64,000 nt of DNA from Rhexocercosporidium sp. MPI-PUGE-AT-0058. Its lineage: Eukaryota > Ascomycota > Leotiomycetes > Helotiales. The notes below the pieces were generated by a model that saw only the letters and a program-made list of their open reading frames with translations, ran no database searches and had not been told where the DNA came from. Each line of letters opens with the position of its first letter. The stretch's first letter is position 1. Shown in pieces: positions 47,027 to 61,899 of this stretch. A program made the position numbers and the translations under genes. Where the stretch lies: the NCBI GenBank assembly GCA_020746875.1, contig JAGTJL010000033.1, positions 186,001 through 250,000 on the forward strand. The letters run 5' to 3'.

Positions 47027-49065
47027 TACCCTTATAGTAAGGTTCTGTTATATAAATAAGCCTTATTATTTAAAAGCGTATAAGTAGTCGAAAGATATAA
47101 TATAAACTCCCCGAGTATATATATTAATTCTTAATAAAAGTATAACGTCGAGTAATAAATTAATATTTTTAAAATATTATAATAAATAAAAATATAAGTA
47201 CGCGCTTTAAAAATATAATATACGAGGACTTTATATATTAATATAAGTAATTTGCTAAGTAATTAATATTAATAATAAATAAGAATATAAATATATATTT
47301 AAATTATATATAATTAAATAAATAAAGTTTAAAGATATAATTAAATTATAATAATTAAATAAATAAAATCTTAATTATTATATTTAACGCGTATAAATCG
47401 CAGGTTTTAAAAGTAGGGCTAAAGTAAGGTTCGGTTTATAACTAAGATCTCGTGCCGTCTCGTTTAATTATTAAGTTATTAAGTTATAATTAATAAATTT
47501 AGTCCTTTTAAAATAATTATTATATATAATAAGAAGCCGCAACGATATGTGCTAGCCTCTTATTAGCTTATGTAATGCGCCGCCTCCCGGGTTAATAAGT
47601 TTATTATTAATTTAAGCGTCCCGTACCGCAGTAGCGCGATCATAATTACCTTTAAGAATGTATATATATCGACTTTCGTATTACTATAATTAACCTTTAC
47701 TTAATATTAACGTACTTTATGCTCGTATATTTATTTACTTACTTATTTCTTTCTTTTATCTTTTAATCTTTTACTTTTTTTAGTAAATTCTCCTTAATTA
47801 TTAGCCATATCTCTTAAAGCTTTTAAAATAGCGATTACGCGCATTAATAATCAAATTGCAGCTCGCTAAGTAAGTTCTTTTTTAATTTAATTTCTTAATT
47901 TTATTTTTAAGTAACCCTAGTATTATTAAATTAATTATTAATAATTATATTATAAAATTTTAAAAATAAGTTTAATAATTAAAAAGTATTTAATAATAAG
48001 CTTATTAATAAGCTTTTTAATAATCTTCCTCTTACTTATTCGGTCGTCAGAATAAATCTTAAAAATAATTAATAATATTTTTTTTTACGCGAAAATAAAA
48101 ATACGCTTATTAATAACTTTAATAATAAGTTAATTCTCCTTCGATCTTCTCGTACTAAACTAAGCTCGCTATTTAAGAAGACTCTCACGCGTTCTTTTAA
48201 TACTTTATTATTATTAATTATATTAAATAAAAGCGTTATTATATTAAATAAAAATAGCTTTTAATATACCCCTTTTATTTCGCGTGTCTCGCGTTTTAAT
48301 TCGACTCCTTCTCTTACTCTTTCTTTTACTTTTAAGACTCGCACTTGTTCTTTATTAACTTTAAAAAAGCGCAAATCGTCTCGTACTTTATTTAAGCCTC
48401 GCTCTTTTATTAAGCGCGCTCGAGGTATATATATACTATTTTAAAGTTTACTTCTTATTAATAACTTATTTTATTTATATTAATTAAGATTTAGAAAAAG
48501 AGTTTACGAATCCTTATTTATTATATATTCGCGCTGTTATTTATAACTATAGTAATCGTAAATATTATTTTATTAATATTTTCGCTGCTAAAAGTTAATA
48601 TTATAATTATACCTTTAGTTATAAGTGTAATTTCGTTACGAGAAATATATTTAAATATAATAAAAGATTAATTATAATTATAAACTTTAATAATAAAAAA
48701 GTATAATAATTACACTATAATTAATTAAGCATTTTATTAATTAATTTATAAAATATTAAAAAGTATAAAATTATTTTAAAAGCTTTAATAAAAGACTTAG
48801 CGAGTAATAATAAGTTTAATAACGATATAAAGTTAAATCTTTTAATGCGCTTTTAAAAGTCAAGTTTAAAGCGTAATAAAAAAGATAATTTTAATAATAA
48901 TATTAATATTAATACGAAATCTTTAGCGGAGTTTAGCAATTTTATATAAGATTTAAAGAAGTTCGCGAAGGTCTTAAAGACGATAGCTAATCGTTAATTT
49001 AAGCTTAAGTAGATTTTTTTTACGCTTTTAGTGAATTATTTATAAGCTTAAATTAAACTTAAACG

Positions 49066-49158
49066 AACTTTACTTAAGCTCGGGCCGGATTTAAATAGTC
49101 TTTACTTAAGTTTAAGTTAAATTTAAGTGGACTTTACTTAAGCTTAGGCTAGATTTCG
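49066..49158. repeat. Three-copy tandem repeat, 32-bp period
   Basis: CTTTACTTAAG recurs at 49068, 49100 and 49132, followed each time by a variant of CTCGGGCCGGATTT. It lies inside copia B, downstream of its RT. Confidence 0.6.
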
Positions 49159-49999
49159 CGTTTACGTTTAGCGTTTTTAAAGCGCAAATACTTAAAATAT
49201 TAAATTAAAAAAGTTTTATAAATAAAAGATTATATAAAGATATTCTTAATATGCTTTTAATAAATATATTTAAAGCTTTTTAACTTAAGATTAATAATTA
49301 TTAAAGTTTAAGAATATTTTAAAAAGCTCGAATTTTTAACGAGACAGATTCTTTATAAGCTTATTAATAAGTATATTAATAGTTAAAAGATATATTATTT
49401 TAAATAATTTATAAATATACTTTTACTTAAGCTATATATTTTAAATATTTATATAATAAAGCTTAATAATAATCTTCTTAATATTATTTATAATTAGTTT
49501 AATTATTTATTAATTATTATAAAAAATCTCTTAAGTTTTATAAATATTAAGAGTTAAGTTTTAAAAGAATTGTTAAAAAGTTATAGCTTTTTTTTTAATA
49601 TATTTTAATATTAATAATTCTACTTTAATAATCGACGTAATAATCGTAAATTACTTTAATACTTTTTAAATTACTAACTTATTAAATAATAAAATTATAT
49701 AACCTTAAGATAACTTCCGAGTTTCGACATTATTTATAAAAAATATATTTAAAGTAATATAAAGCGCTTTCTTTTAACTATTTTTATATATAATATTTAA
49801 AAAGCGCGTACTAAATAAGTAATAAATAAGTTAATATATAATTATAAAATACTTTAAATTAGGATTTGTCGCGAATTATAAGAGCTAAGCAATCGCAAAA
49901 GCTACGTTTAATCTTATAATAATCGCTATATATAATATCGATTCAATTCTCTTTTAATAAGCTTTAATATATTTTTTTAAAGCTTATCTCTTATACTTA

Positions 50000-52500
50000 A
50001 TAAAATTAATTTAAAAGAGCGGTATTATAAGACACTTCTTATTAACTTATTCAAACTTTCGAGTAATTTTCTTAATATATTAACTATAAATTAAGGAGAT
50101 AGTCTTACGCTTTTTATCGCGTATTATTTTAATCCTTAAGAATTATTTAATATTTTTAAGATTATATATATTATACGCTTAATTTAATCGTTTAATAAAA
50201 TCTTATCCGAGCTTTAAGTCGTCTCGGTAATAAAATACTTAAATATTATTTATATAAAAAAGAATAAAGATTTTATAAGTAAAATCTATAAATATATACG
50301 GTTCCTCTAAGTATAAAATCAGCCTTAAATTTATTAACGTTTTATTAATATACTTATATTATAAGTACGAAAAGTCACGTATCTCGTAAAAAGCGCGATT
50401 AATTTATAATATATATTTAAGCTTATTAAAACTTAAAGAAAATCTATAATACACGGTTTTACCGTTTATATTTTAAAAAGCGTTAATAAACGCGTTAATT
50501 ACGTCGAAGCACTTGACTTCTAAATTAAAATAAGCTGCGAGCGTTATAACGATTCGGAAGGATTTAATTAAGAGCGTACTAGCGTATATAAAGACAATCG
50601 TTAATTTACTTTAAAGATTACCTCGCATAATAATTCGAGATTTATATTTTAAAATATATTCCTTTAAATTTAGCTTATACTTAAAAACTTATATAAGTAG
50701 GATAAATATTAATATAATACTTAAATTAAATACTTCTAAGGTCTAGTAACTTTATTTATTTATTATCCTTATCTTTAAGCTTATATCTTCTTTAAACTAC
50801 TTTTTTATTAAGTGATTCTTAAAATTACTTTATTATTTTAATTTAAATAAAAAATCTTAAACTTTAATTTTTAAAAATAAAATCTTCCTTTTTAATAATT
50901 AACCGCTCGTTTATATTATTATTATAATTATATAATATATAATCTTTGTTAAATCTCGAAGATTATCTTATTCTTTTAATAACATATGCTAATTAAGCAT
51001 AAGCCCTTAAAGTATTTAATCGATTTCGGATTAAAAATCATTATATTAATCGAGGATTTAATTACCCCCGAGATTAGGCTTATTTTTAAACTTAAGGTTA
51101 TCTTTATTAAGGCGTGTTTATTTAAGGAAAGCTATAAATATTATAAATACTTTATCGCTTTAATCTTTTTATAATCTTCTTCTTTTCTTTTTATTTTTAA
51201 TTAACTTTTTTATTTTTATTAAGTTTTTAGTAAATGTATTTAATTTTAATTAAGCTTTTTTCGTTATAATTTAAGAGCGTATTACTTTCACTTGTCCTGC
51301 TTCCGTCGTCTAAGCACTTTATACTTTAGTTTAAGAATATAGTATTAAAATTATTATTAAAGACTCCTTTTATAATCGAAGTCTCGACGGTATTTAAATC
51401 TTAATGCGTGATAATCGAAGCGAATCTCGCGCTTAATCCTATAATACATTCGAATCTCGATTAATAAGTTGTATATTCTTACGCGAGTCGAATGCCTTTA
51501 AGTCTTATTTTATATTTAAAATAAACTTTTAATTTAATATACTTTTTTTTAATTCTTTACTTTATTTAAGAAGGCCTTTTAAAGCAAAAGTATATTTTAG
51601 AATTAAAAGTCCATTTACTATACTCGGGCTATTAATATACTCTTTTACCCCCGAATTCTGACTCTCGGAGCTTTTAATTAATTTTTAAATTTATTTAATA
51701 TATAATTAAAGTAAGTCTTTGCTTAAGAAATTCATATTATTTTCTTTAATAATTATATTTTTAATAATATTCTTAATAATTCTAGCTTAATTTACAATAG
51801 ACTTATTCTCCTCGATAAGATCGCAAATAGACTTAGCTTCTTAAATTATAATTTTTACTTTTTTACTTAAAATAATATAAAAGCTATTTTCGTTAAAGCG
51901 TACGTTACGCGTAATAATTATTTTATTAAGACGTAGCACTTAAATCCTATAAATATTAAAAGCGTAAAAACCTATAAAATATCCAATATACACACACGCA
52001 ATTATTTTAAACGCTTTCTTATTTTGTCCTTTAGCTTTTTTTATTATTAATAAGTACGCTTTATAATTATATATATAAATACTATTTTAATTTAATTTAA
52101 AATTTATAATAAGTCTTACAATAAGCGCTAGATTATATTATTAAAAATAATTCTAAAACCACTTATTATTAACTTTAATAAGTAACAGCTAGTCATTTAC
52201 TCGCCTTAAGCTTTTATTATATAAATAAATCCCTACGAGTATATATTTAATGCTCAGATTTACGGAAAGATTGACTAATAATTTTATTTTAATACTTTTA
52301 TTAATTACTTTTTAACCAGCTTTTTCGGCTCTGCTATTTAACTTATGAGTTGCCGTTAATAAGAGCTCGAGGTTAATTCCGAGCTCATTAGCTTATTTTT
52401 TATATTTTATAAATCCTCGAATTATAATAACAGCTTTTTCTTAATTATACTTGAATTTATATATTAAAAGTTTAAATTACTTTCGAACTTAAGCTTTAAA
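50000..52500 (-). pseudogene. Copia B integrase-RT, RIP-decayed
   Basis: Integrase end: A-E-K-A-G followed by VINKSIK and YLYNKSLRR (about 52330-52210), the A-E-R-x-G block of copia integrases. Then KAYLLIIKKAKGQNKKAFKI and IYRI-x-VLRLNKIIITRNVRF (52070-51890), the usual integrase-RT linker. RT: FYASTLLIKSF-like reading, NAFINAF (about 50490), NRAFYEIRD, and the catalytic box Y-I-N-N at 50245-50256, decayed from Y-V-D-D. Frame interruptions are mostly TAA/TAG. A plus-strand open frame of 62 codons at 50986-51174 is antisense to this gene and not real. Confidence 0.85.
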
Positions 52501-55004
52501 GCTCTTAATATATTAAAACACTTTATTATACTTTTTTATTTATAATATATAATTAATAAGTAAGCCGCTGTACTCGTATTTAAGTATAAAAAACTAAAAG
52601 TAATTACTTTAGTATTTTAAATAATTAAATAAATCCTAAGTGATTTTTTAAAATAATTTAAAGGATTTCTTTTTTAATAGACGTCTAAAGATTACTTAAA
52701 TAATATAAGTTAAAGTATATTACTCGTATTTAATTCTCTTTATTACTTTAATAATCTTAATATTTCTCGCCGTGCTTATTAATTTCCTTAAAGTATTCGC
52801 GCTTAAATAGCTTACTCGTAAATATTAAATACGCTCCGAGTTTATTTTAGGGTACTTATAATTTTTAAATAATTTATATAGCTTATTTATTTTTTTAAAA
52901 AGCGTTAAAAATATTATAATTCTTATAACGCTTAAGAATATATTATAAGTGCTTATAAAATAAATTAAACGTAACTTATATTTAAAGAAAACAAGGTTTT
53001 ATTTACGCTTTAATTATTATATTATATAATATTTATTAATTAGCAAGCTTTTCTTATTCTATTTCAAAGTATAATTTATATTACAAAACTAAAGACTAGT
53101 CTTATAAAGACAAGTTTTAGAAATAATATTAATATAAAAGTTTTCTATAATTATAACGTCGTAAAGCGTGAGATTAAATGATTTATTATTCAGACCTTTA
53201 AGCACTCTTTTTATAACTTGAGTTCCGCGCCTAATAATAAGTAACTAAAAGCTCTTATACTTAATTAAATCCTTAAGAATAGATTTTATAAAAGATTCTT
53301 TTAATAATATTAAATAATTATTAATTAAATTAATTACTTTATAGTTATTTAATAAAGTAAAATCTAATAAAAGATAAAGTAAATTTTAAAAGAAGTATAT
53401 ATTTATAATTAAATACTCGGCTAGATTAAGCAAGAGCACCGGGTGCGCGTAAGTCCCGCTTATTCTTTTTTTATTTAATAAGTTTCTAGGAAAAGTAAAC
53501 TTTCTTTTATTTAATTTATTAAATCCTTACTTATTTAATTTCGCTAAAAAATCTTTTATTAATTAAGAGAAAAGCTTATTTAAGCTTATTTGCTTATAAA
53601 GAGCTTTTTATTATAATATAATAAACCGTTACTAAATCTTATTATAATATTAATTATTTATTTTTAAGTTTAAATAAGCTATTTTATCTTAATATTTAAT
53701 AAATACTTTTTTATAAATTATTATTTAAAAATAAATATAGTTTAAAGGAGATTAATAATAAGTTTTATTTTTTAAATATAAATATACTTTTTTTATAAGT
53801 TTTCTTTTTATCTTAAATCGATTTAATTTTTTATTATATAAATTAAAAGCTTCCGAGTCGAGTATTTTATTATTATTAAAGCGTAAACTAAAAGTAAAGA
53901 AATAATTATGCTTTAATTTTCTACCGACAAACTATTAATACTGGCGATCGGCTTAATTAAAATAAAATAATCGTATAAGTTGTTTTAAGAAGTATTTAAG
54001 AGGTATCTCGAGCTCGTCGGCTTCCTTAATCTTAAGAAAGTACTTTTAAGCCTATAAGTTATTAAAGTTATTAATTATAATTAGGAAAAGGTTAATATTA
54101 AGGGTATTAAGCACTTCCGGCATATAATATAAGTTTCTTTTACGAATTAATTCTTAATATTATATAATTTAAACCTTTAGGTTTCGGACGTTCTTTATAT
54201 TTAGAAATTATAAATAATTTTAGCGAGTTATTATTTAAATCGTTATATTCGTTTAATATAAAACTATCTTAAGCGTGTAAATTAATACTTAAATGTTAAC
54301 TCTTTTCTTAACGATAAGCTATATAACAGCTATATTAAAGAATTAACGGCCTATAGTTTTCTTAATTCATTCGTAAAGCTTAAGGTATACCGTGGTTCGT
54401 AATTATTATATTACGTATTTTATAATATGCGCTTTAGCTTCGGCCTCGGCTTCTTTTTAATAAGATTTTACGGTTATTTTAACAAGCTCGTGCGGTCGAG
54501 TAAGAAAAGGGGTAACAAAAGCGTTAAAGCTTGTAATTATTTAGTCTGAAGAAGACGTAGTTATTATATAATAATCGAGCGCCTATTTTTAGAGTTATTC
54601 GTTATACTCGTTTATTTTTATTATATAATTTAATTTAGCGAGATTATTCTTTTATTAAACGATTTACTCGGCGGTCCGTGGATTTTTATTAATAATTTTA
54701 ATTAATATTTTTATATTTAAAATATTTAAGTTAATAAAAGGCTAGAGTCCGAGTATTTAAGCGCTAAAAGTCAAATAATTTATTTATAATAAGAAGTCTT
54801 TAAGCTTTAAGTATATAATATTTACGTTAAGACCGCTAAGACTGTCGTATAATAATATCTCGATAATTACGTTAAAAAGTATATTAAGGTTTAAGCGTAA
54901 GAAAAGAAAACGAAAATCGTAAAATTAGAATTAAATAAGCTTAATTAAAGCTCGAAATCTATATATATTAAAAGTAGCTTATAAAGATAAATATAGCTCT
55001 TAAT

Positions 55005-55193
55005 TATTATATAGAAGTAGAGCAGGCTTTTAATAGTTTAAGAGCTTTACGATTAACGTAAAAAGCAAGAGTTTAAAAAATATATTAAAATAAACGTTAC
55101 TTTTTATAAGAGAAAACTATAACCCAAGTACATATATACGTAAGTGCTTACGAAAGTATACACATGACCAGTAGACTGCGCTAGGGCGCGACA
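55005..55193 (-). repeat. Copia B 5' LTR
   Basis: 189 bp, plus-strand end GGGCGCGACA, followed by ATAAT. Less mutated over its last 60 bp than the other LTR. Confidence 0.85.
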
Positions 55194-56634
55194 ATAATTA
55201 TATAATAAGCTTACCTTTTAATTAAAAAGCTTTATTTATATTATTATATATTCTTTTATAAAATTCTCTTTTTTAAAAATTTCCATTTATAATTTTATTT
55301 TATTAAAAATTAATTAAGCTTAAGAGTATAAATTATTATATTTTAAAAAGCTAATTACTTTTAACGATTCTTTAATTTAAAAGTAAACACAAGCTTTAGT
55401 TTTTAAAATATAAAAGAATACTTAAAAAATAAAAGATTCTTAAGCTTTAAAAAATAAAAAAATTATTTATTTATTAAAAAGTAAAAAACCTAAAACCTCC
55501 CGAATTAACTCGCTTAAAGCATTAATTATTATATTCATTAACTCTTTAACGCGAGTAACTTAAACCTTTTACATAAGAGTAAAAATAACTCTACGAGTAA
55601 ATATAACTTAAAAGGCCAGAACACTAAGGCCCAGACTATAAGCGTGAGCAGCTCCGGTAGTAGCCTCAGCAGCGGCAGTAGCGTAAGTAGCTTTAATAAT
55701 AATAATAATAATAGCAAAATAATCAGCTACTCTTTTACTACCTTTTTTAATAAAAAGAATACTTATAGCGTCAGTAAGTTTCTCTTTAATAACACAAGTA
55801 TAAGTTATAAAATAATTAAAGGCTCTTCTTCTTCTTTTAAAAAATTAATTAAATTAATTCGATTTTTTAAAAATAAAGTAAATAACTTATTATTTTCTTT
55901 ATTATTATTATTTTTATTATTACCTTTAAATTTATTAATAACTCCTAAAGTAACTCTATTACTAAAACTAATAATAGCGCCAGTAGCAGTAGCTTTATTA
56001 ATATTATTATTCTTAAAGGCGGCACGGACTGGGATTCTTAATTACTTTAATTCTTAAAAAAATTAATAATAAATTAAAAAGCAAGAAAAGAGTAGCTAAA
56101 TCGATTTACTTTTTTATTAACTTTATTCTTTAACGTATTATAATATATAAGGAAAAGAGCTTAAATAATAGCGAAAGTAATTATGTATTTATAACCGGAC
56201 AAATAAATAAAGCAACGAATACCCTTTTTAACGGTATTATAATATTAATTATTACTTTTTATTTAAAAGGCGCTATTAATATAACTTAAATAAATTATTA
56301 TATAAATACTTATTAATTACTTTAAAGCCCGGAAAGTAGCAGCGGCACGGCGAGGAGTAGGAGCGGGGACAGGAGCAGCCGACAGTCGTGCCTTAGCGAC
56401 GACTTTCTTTTTATTAATAATAGCTTTAGCCTATTATAAGTTAGCGGTTGTTTTTTAATTAATTAATCTTTAATTAATAGATCGAAATCAATAAATCGAA
56501 AATCGAGCCACTCACCTTACTCTAGCGAGCAGATCGTCGTTCTGCCATAACGATTCTGGCGGAGCGCTTAAAGACACTTATAATATCGAAGGGAGCAATT
56601 AATTAGTTAATTAATTAATAAATTAATTAAATAA
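55194..56634. other. Copia E tail after RNase H, contents mostly unexplained
   Basis: The plus-strand 137-codon frame at 55644-56057 is Ser/Asn- then Leu-rich and is probably spurious. The minus strand carries a short intron-bearing reading (listed separately). G-rich sequence GGAGCGGGGACAGGAGC at 56362-56378 stands out as unmutated. Confidence 0.45.
56290..56548 (-). pseudogene. Small spliced reading, basic Ala/Pro-rich protein fragment, antisense to copia E
   Basis: The ATG at 56548 opens MAERRSAR, then a TAG (CAG-type change), S, K. A GTGAGT donor follows, with a CTAAC branch-site match and a TAG acceptor about 90 nt on. Exon 2 continues in phase as AKAIINKKKVVAKARLSAA, then PVPAPTPRRAAATFRALK, before further TAA. 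Composition is unusually GC-rich for this block. It resembles the basic N-terminus of a nuclear or capsid protein, but no family is recognised. It could be the gag start of another element whose remainder is too mutated to read. Confidence 0.35.
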
Positions 56635-56941
56635 TGTGAGAATAGGCGAGCCAATCAGGAATGAGGAAGCGCAGTAAGTAAGGACACGTGATCAAAGAGA
56701 GAGAATTACTTGCTTGCTTAAAGAGCTAGAAGAGCTCTTCGGTAGTTATATATAAAATAATAACTTCTTTAAAAGCTTTTATAACTACGTAATTAATTAC
56801 GTAGCTTATACGAGCTACGTAATTGAATACGAGCGTAATTTCCCGGAATATAAAGGTAATTTCTGGGCCGCGTAAGCAGTGGAAACTCCTTCGGCTATTC
56901 TAGGGTAGAATCGGCACGAGTTACCGAAGTGAAATCCAACA
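56635..56941 (-). repeat. Solo LTR of family 3
   Basis: 307 bp, minus-strand TGTTGGATTTCAC...TATTCTCACA, with perfect target duplication AATAA (56630-56634 and 56942-56946) and no internal sequence. Homologous to 25915-26229. Confidence 0.9.
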
Positions 56942-57153
56942 AATAATAAATCGAGAGCAGTCGATCTATATGTTATTAAGTGTTTATAAGTTTAAGTTTA
57001 ATAAGAAAATCGTTAGTTTATATAATTAAGTTGTTTACTTAATTATCATATATAAGTGAATTTATTTACTTAATTCTTTTTTATTATTTACTCTCGCTTA
57101 ATATAACTAATTATAATAATAGTAGCTTATTATTATTAATTGCTTAAGAGGTG

Positions 57154-57334
57154 TGTCGTATAAGCACGGGCAGCTGCTCTCTTAATACTATACGTGACTT
57201 AATTAGGTTTTACTACTGTAGACCGCCTTCAGGAGAATAACTGTCTTCTCCTAATTCTTAAAGCTTTTAAAATAACAATTAATCACTTTAATTCAACTAG
57301 AACTGCTTATAATGCTTTAATCCACTTCTACACC
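57154..57334 (+). repeat. Copia E 3' LTR
   Basis: 181 bp, TGTCGTATAAGCACGGGC..., clearly less mutated than the 5' LTR. Followed by ATAAT and partly normal DNA. Confidence 0.75.
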
Positions 57335-59217
<1,883 letters not shown>

Positions 59218-59474
59218 TGTCATGTATATGCCTATCCATTTTATTTGTACGGAATCGGGCCCGTACTATAAGGGGGCCGAGCTTTTTACGGTATTAATAG
59301 AATTAGTCTTACTTATATATTTAGTCACGCCGGCGTTTTACTTCCTTTTACGGGTAACCCTTTTTATATATACGCTTTTCTTTTAAACTTCTTTAAAAGC
59401 TAGAGATTAGTTTTTTAAATATAATTTACTTTAAACTTTTATAAAGCTTTACTTATTATAAACTTTATTTAATA
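59218..59474 (+). repeat. Gypsy A-family LTR (257 bp)
   Basis: TGTCATGTATATGCC...CTTTATTTAATA, exactly 257 bp as in element A. The 3' half is more mutated than the 5' half. Confidence 0.85.
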
Positions 59475-59599
59475 AGCTAATCTCTTTATTTTATAAAAAA
59501 GTAATATAAAAAATAAAAAAACAATTCTTTATTAAGTAATTATATTTAATAACGCTAGACTTACGGGTAATACTTGTTTCGGCGGTGCCGCTCGTAATA

Positions 59600-61250
59600 T
59601 TCTTTATAAAACTATAGAATTTATAAATCCTCTTTATATAATTAAAAGCGAAAGTGCTTTTAATAACGAATTACTTTAAAGCACTCGCGGTAATAATAAT
59701 AAAAGATCTTTTTATACTTATAATTAGCCCGTTTATATTTCTAAAAAGAAAAGTAAGGCTATAACTTAAATTAAAAATAACTTAAATATATTTAATTATA
59801 TAACGGATAATATAGTCTTTTTTATTCTTAATATTAATATTAATCTTACGGCTTTAAGTATACTTATCGAAGAATAAATTACTCAGAAGTAGCGCGAGCT
59901 CGAAGAGTATATACGCTTATTAACTAAGTTTAAAGTTAAAGATATTCGTGCGAAGACGTGATTCGCCTATTATAAGAATAATCTTATTAAATTTCGCCGC
60001 CTTCAGGCAATTTCCGTCGTTTATACGGACGTAATAAATAAATAATATACGGTTAAAGAAAGCTTTTAATAAATTTATAATATAATATTAAATTTTATTA
60101 TTATTATTTTAATAAAGGACTTTAGATTACTTTTAATAAAGCATAACCTTAATTTAAAGTTAAAAGCTAATTTGCCTGGCCTATAGCACCTATTTAATAA
60201 GGATGTTATTAGGCCTAGGACTTTGCCGGCCTCGGGATACTCTTAGGAAATAACTGTATTATTTACGGTAAATTACGTAGCTTATGAACTTAAAATAATA
60301 TTATTAATATATTTAAATTCAGACGTTTATATTTTATTAAAATATATTACGACTTAAGCAAAAAATAAGCGCGATTATAAGAAATGCCTTACGATTATAA
60401 TTTTTAAAAAATATAAAAGAGAGAGTTTCGAGAGCCTGCGAAATTAAAAAAATACTTAAGAAGAGATCTTTAAAGCTCGCTTATATAATTATAATACGTA
60501 TGCGAATCGAGCACGCGTCGTAGCTATAAATATAAAAGGCGACTTATTAATTTATTAAAGTAATACGAAGCAAATTATAACCAGACCCGAAAGTATCCCG
60601 TTAATATAAAACCTGTTTATCGACTTCTTAAAAGAGCTTTATATTTTTAAAGAAATTCGAAATATTAAAATTATTAAGAATATTAAGTAGTTCCGCTAGT
60701 AATTAAGCGAGTCTATTTAAGCGATATGCCGACGATTTATTATATTTATTAAAGACCGTAATACTTAAATATTTAATAATAATAATATTATTAACTTTTA
60801 TAAAATAATCACGTATATATTAATAGTATAATAAATTAATTCTTACGCTTTTATAAACTCTCTTAATATTTATTAATAATAAAAGAAACTGACTAACGAT
60901 ATTAAGTCTTTTATTAAAAGAACTTAAGGAGTATTTTTTAATATATTAAAGACTAAGTATAACGGAGGCGGATAAAGTAGTAATAATCTTGAGAATAGCG
61001 GATTTTATAAGAGAAGCCGTGAAGAATATTTTAAGAATAATAATAAGAAACGCGTATTTAACGGCGCTCTTTTAACTTTTAGTTTCCGACCTTTTAACGA
61101 AAGTAAAAATAATAAGAAGAAGAATTATATTAAGAATATTATATTTTGCCGCTCTTATAAATAAAAAGGTTATTAATTTAAAAACCGTAATTATCTTAAG
61201 TTTATATAATAAGCGTAAAATAATTTTTAAAAGTTAAAAGTAAAAGAATA
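59600..61250 (+). pseudogene. Gag of the plus-strand gypsy A copy
   Basis: A CCHC-like knuckle at 61147-61194 keeps the first Cys (TGC) and C-R-S, followed by K-x-K-G and F-K-N; the other ligand codons read TAT. Frame interrupted by TAA/TAG. Confidence 0.7.
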
Positions 61251-61899
61251 TTTTAAAATAATAAAGAAAATCCTTTTAATAAAAAAGAAGATATATATTA
61301 TTATACGCACTAAGGAATAAAAGCCGTCTAATACCGGAAAGAATACGAGAAAAAGCAATACTAAGTTTTAAGCGTCGAAGACTTAAGGGATATTCTTAAA
61401 CGCTTATATATTTCTATAAGACTAAAGTAATTCGAGATAGGTATAAATGCGTTACTTAATAATTTAATAAATAATAACTTAAATTATAATTTTTTTAATA
61501 AATATAAAGTTAAGTTATAAGGATTTCTTCTTTTATTTAAATATAATTAAGAGTTTATGACTTTTAATAAGTATTAGTTTTAAGTAATTAACGCTTATAA
61601 TTTATATATAATTATATAAGACGACCGTAGAATCTCGAGAACTTTTCGAGAAAGATTTTATAATTATAAAGACTTAAGATATAATATAATTTTCGGAATA
61701 AAGTTCTTTAAATATAAGGGCGTCGGGTATTACAATTAAAAACTTAAGAAATAAACTTACGCCTTAACTTAAGACGAGATTTAAATTATAATAATAAAAG
61801 AGTTTATTAATACTTTTAATATCGACCTTAAAATAATACTTTATATTATATTTATATTTTAATTCGATTATAACTATTTAAAGAATTTAAAATTATATA

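Larger units (their letters stand above)
46838..55193 (-). mobile_element. Full-length Ty1/copia retrotransposon B, RIP-mutated
   Basis: 8,356 bp with 189-bp LTRs (46838-47026 and 55005-55193) and a perfect target duplication ATAAT (46833-46837 and 55194-55198). On the minus strand integrase (about 52450-51850) precedes RT (51000-50050), the copia order. It is inserted into the tail of copia E. A 32-bp tandem repeat lies at 49066-49158. The left LTR and adjacent 340 bp are also present inverted at 2885-3411. Confidence 0.9.
33134..57334 (+). mobile_element. Ty1/copia retrotransposon E, split by gypsy D and copia B
   Basis: The LTRs at 33134-33314 and 57154-57334 (181 bp each, TGTCGTAT...) face the same way. 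The internal part is in three pieces: 33315-37542, 45115-46837 and 55194-57153. Coding order on the plus strand is a protease region (about 35100-35370), integrase (35480-36190), RT (45300-45990, catalytic box Y-I-D-N) and RNase H (46200-46780). This is the copia order, with integrase before RT. The reading continues in sense across the D insertion (integrase linker to RT) and resumes after B. The left flank ATAAT recurs at 57335-57339. About 1.7 kb (excluding a solo LTR) between RNase H and the 3' LTR is unexplained. Inactive through RIP. Confidence 0.8.

Noticed and set aside
50986..51174. 62-codon plus-strand frame
   Set aside because: Antisense to the clearly identifiable copia B reverse transcriptase region.
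55644..56057. 137-codon Ser/Asn/Leu-rich frame
   Set aside because: Low complexity, created by A+T-rich and trinucleotide-like sequence. A spliced reading on the other strand fits the neighbouring region better.
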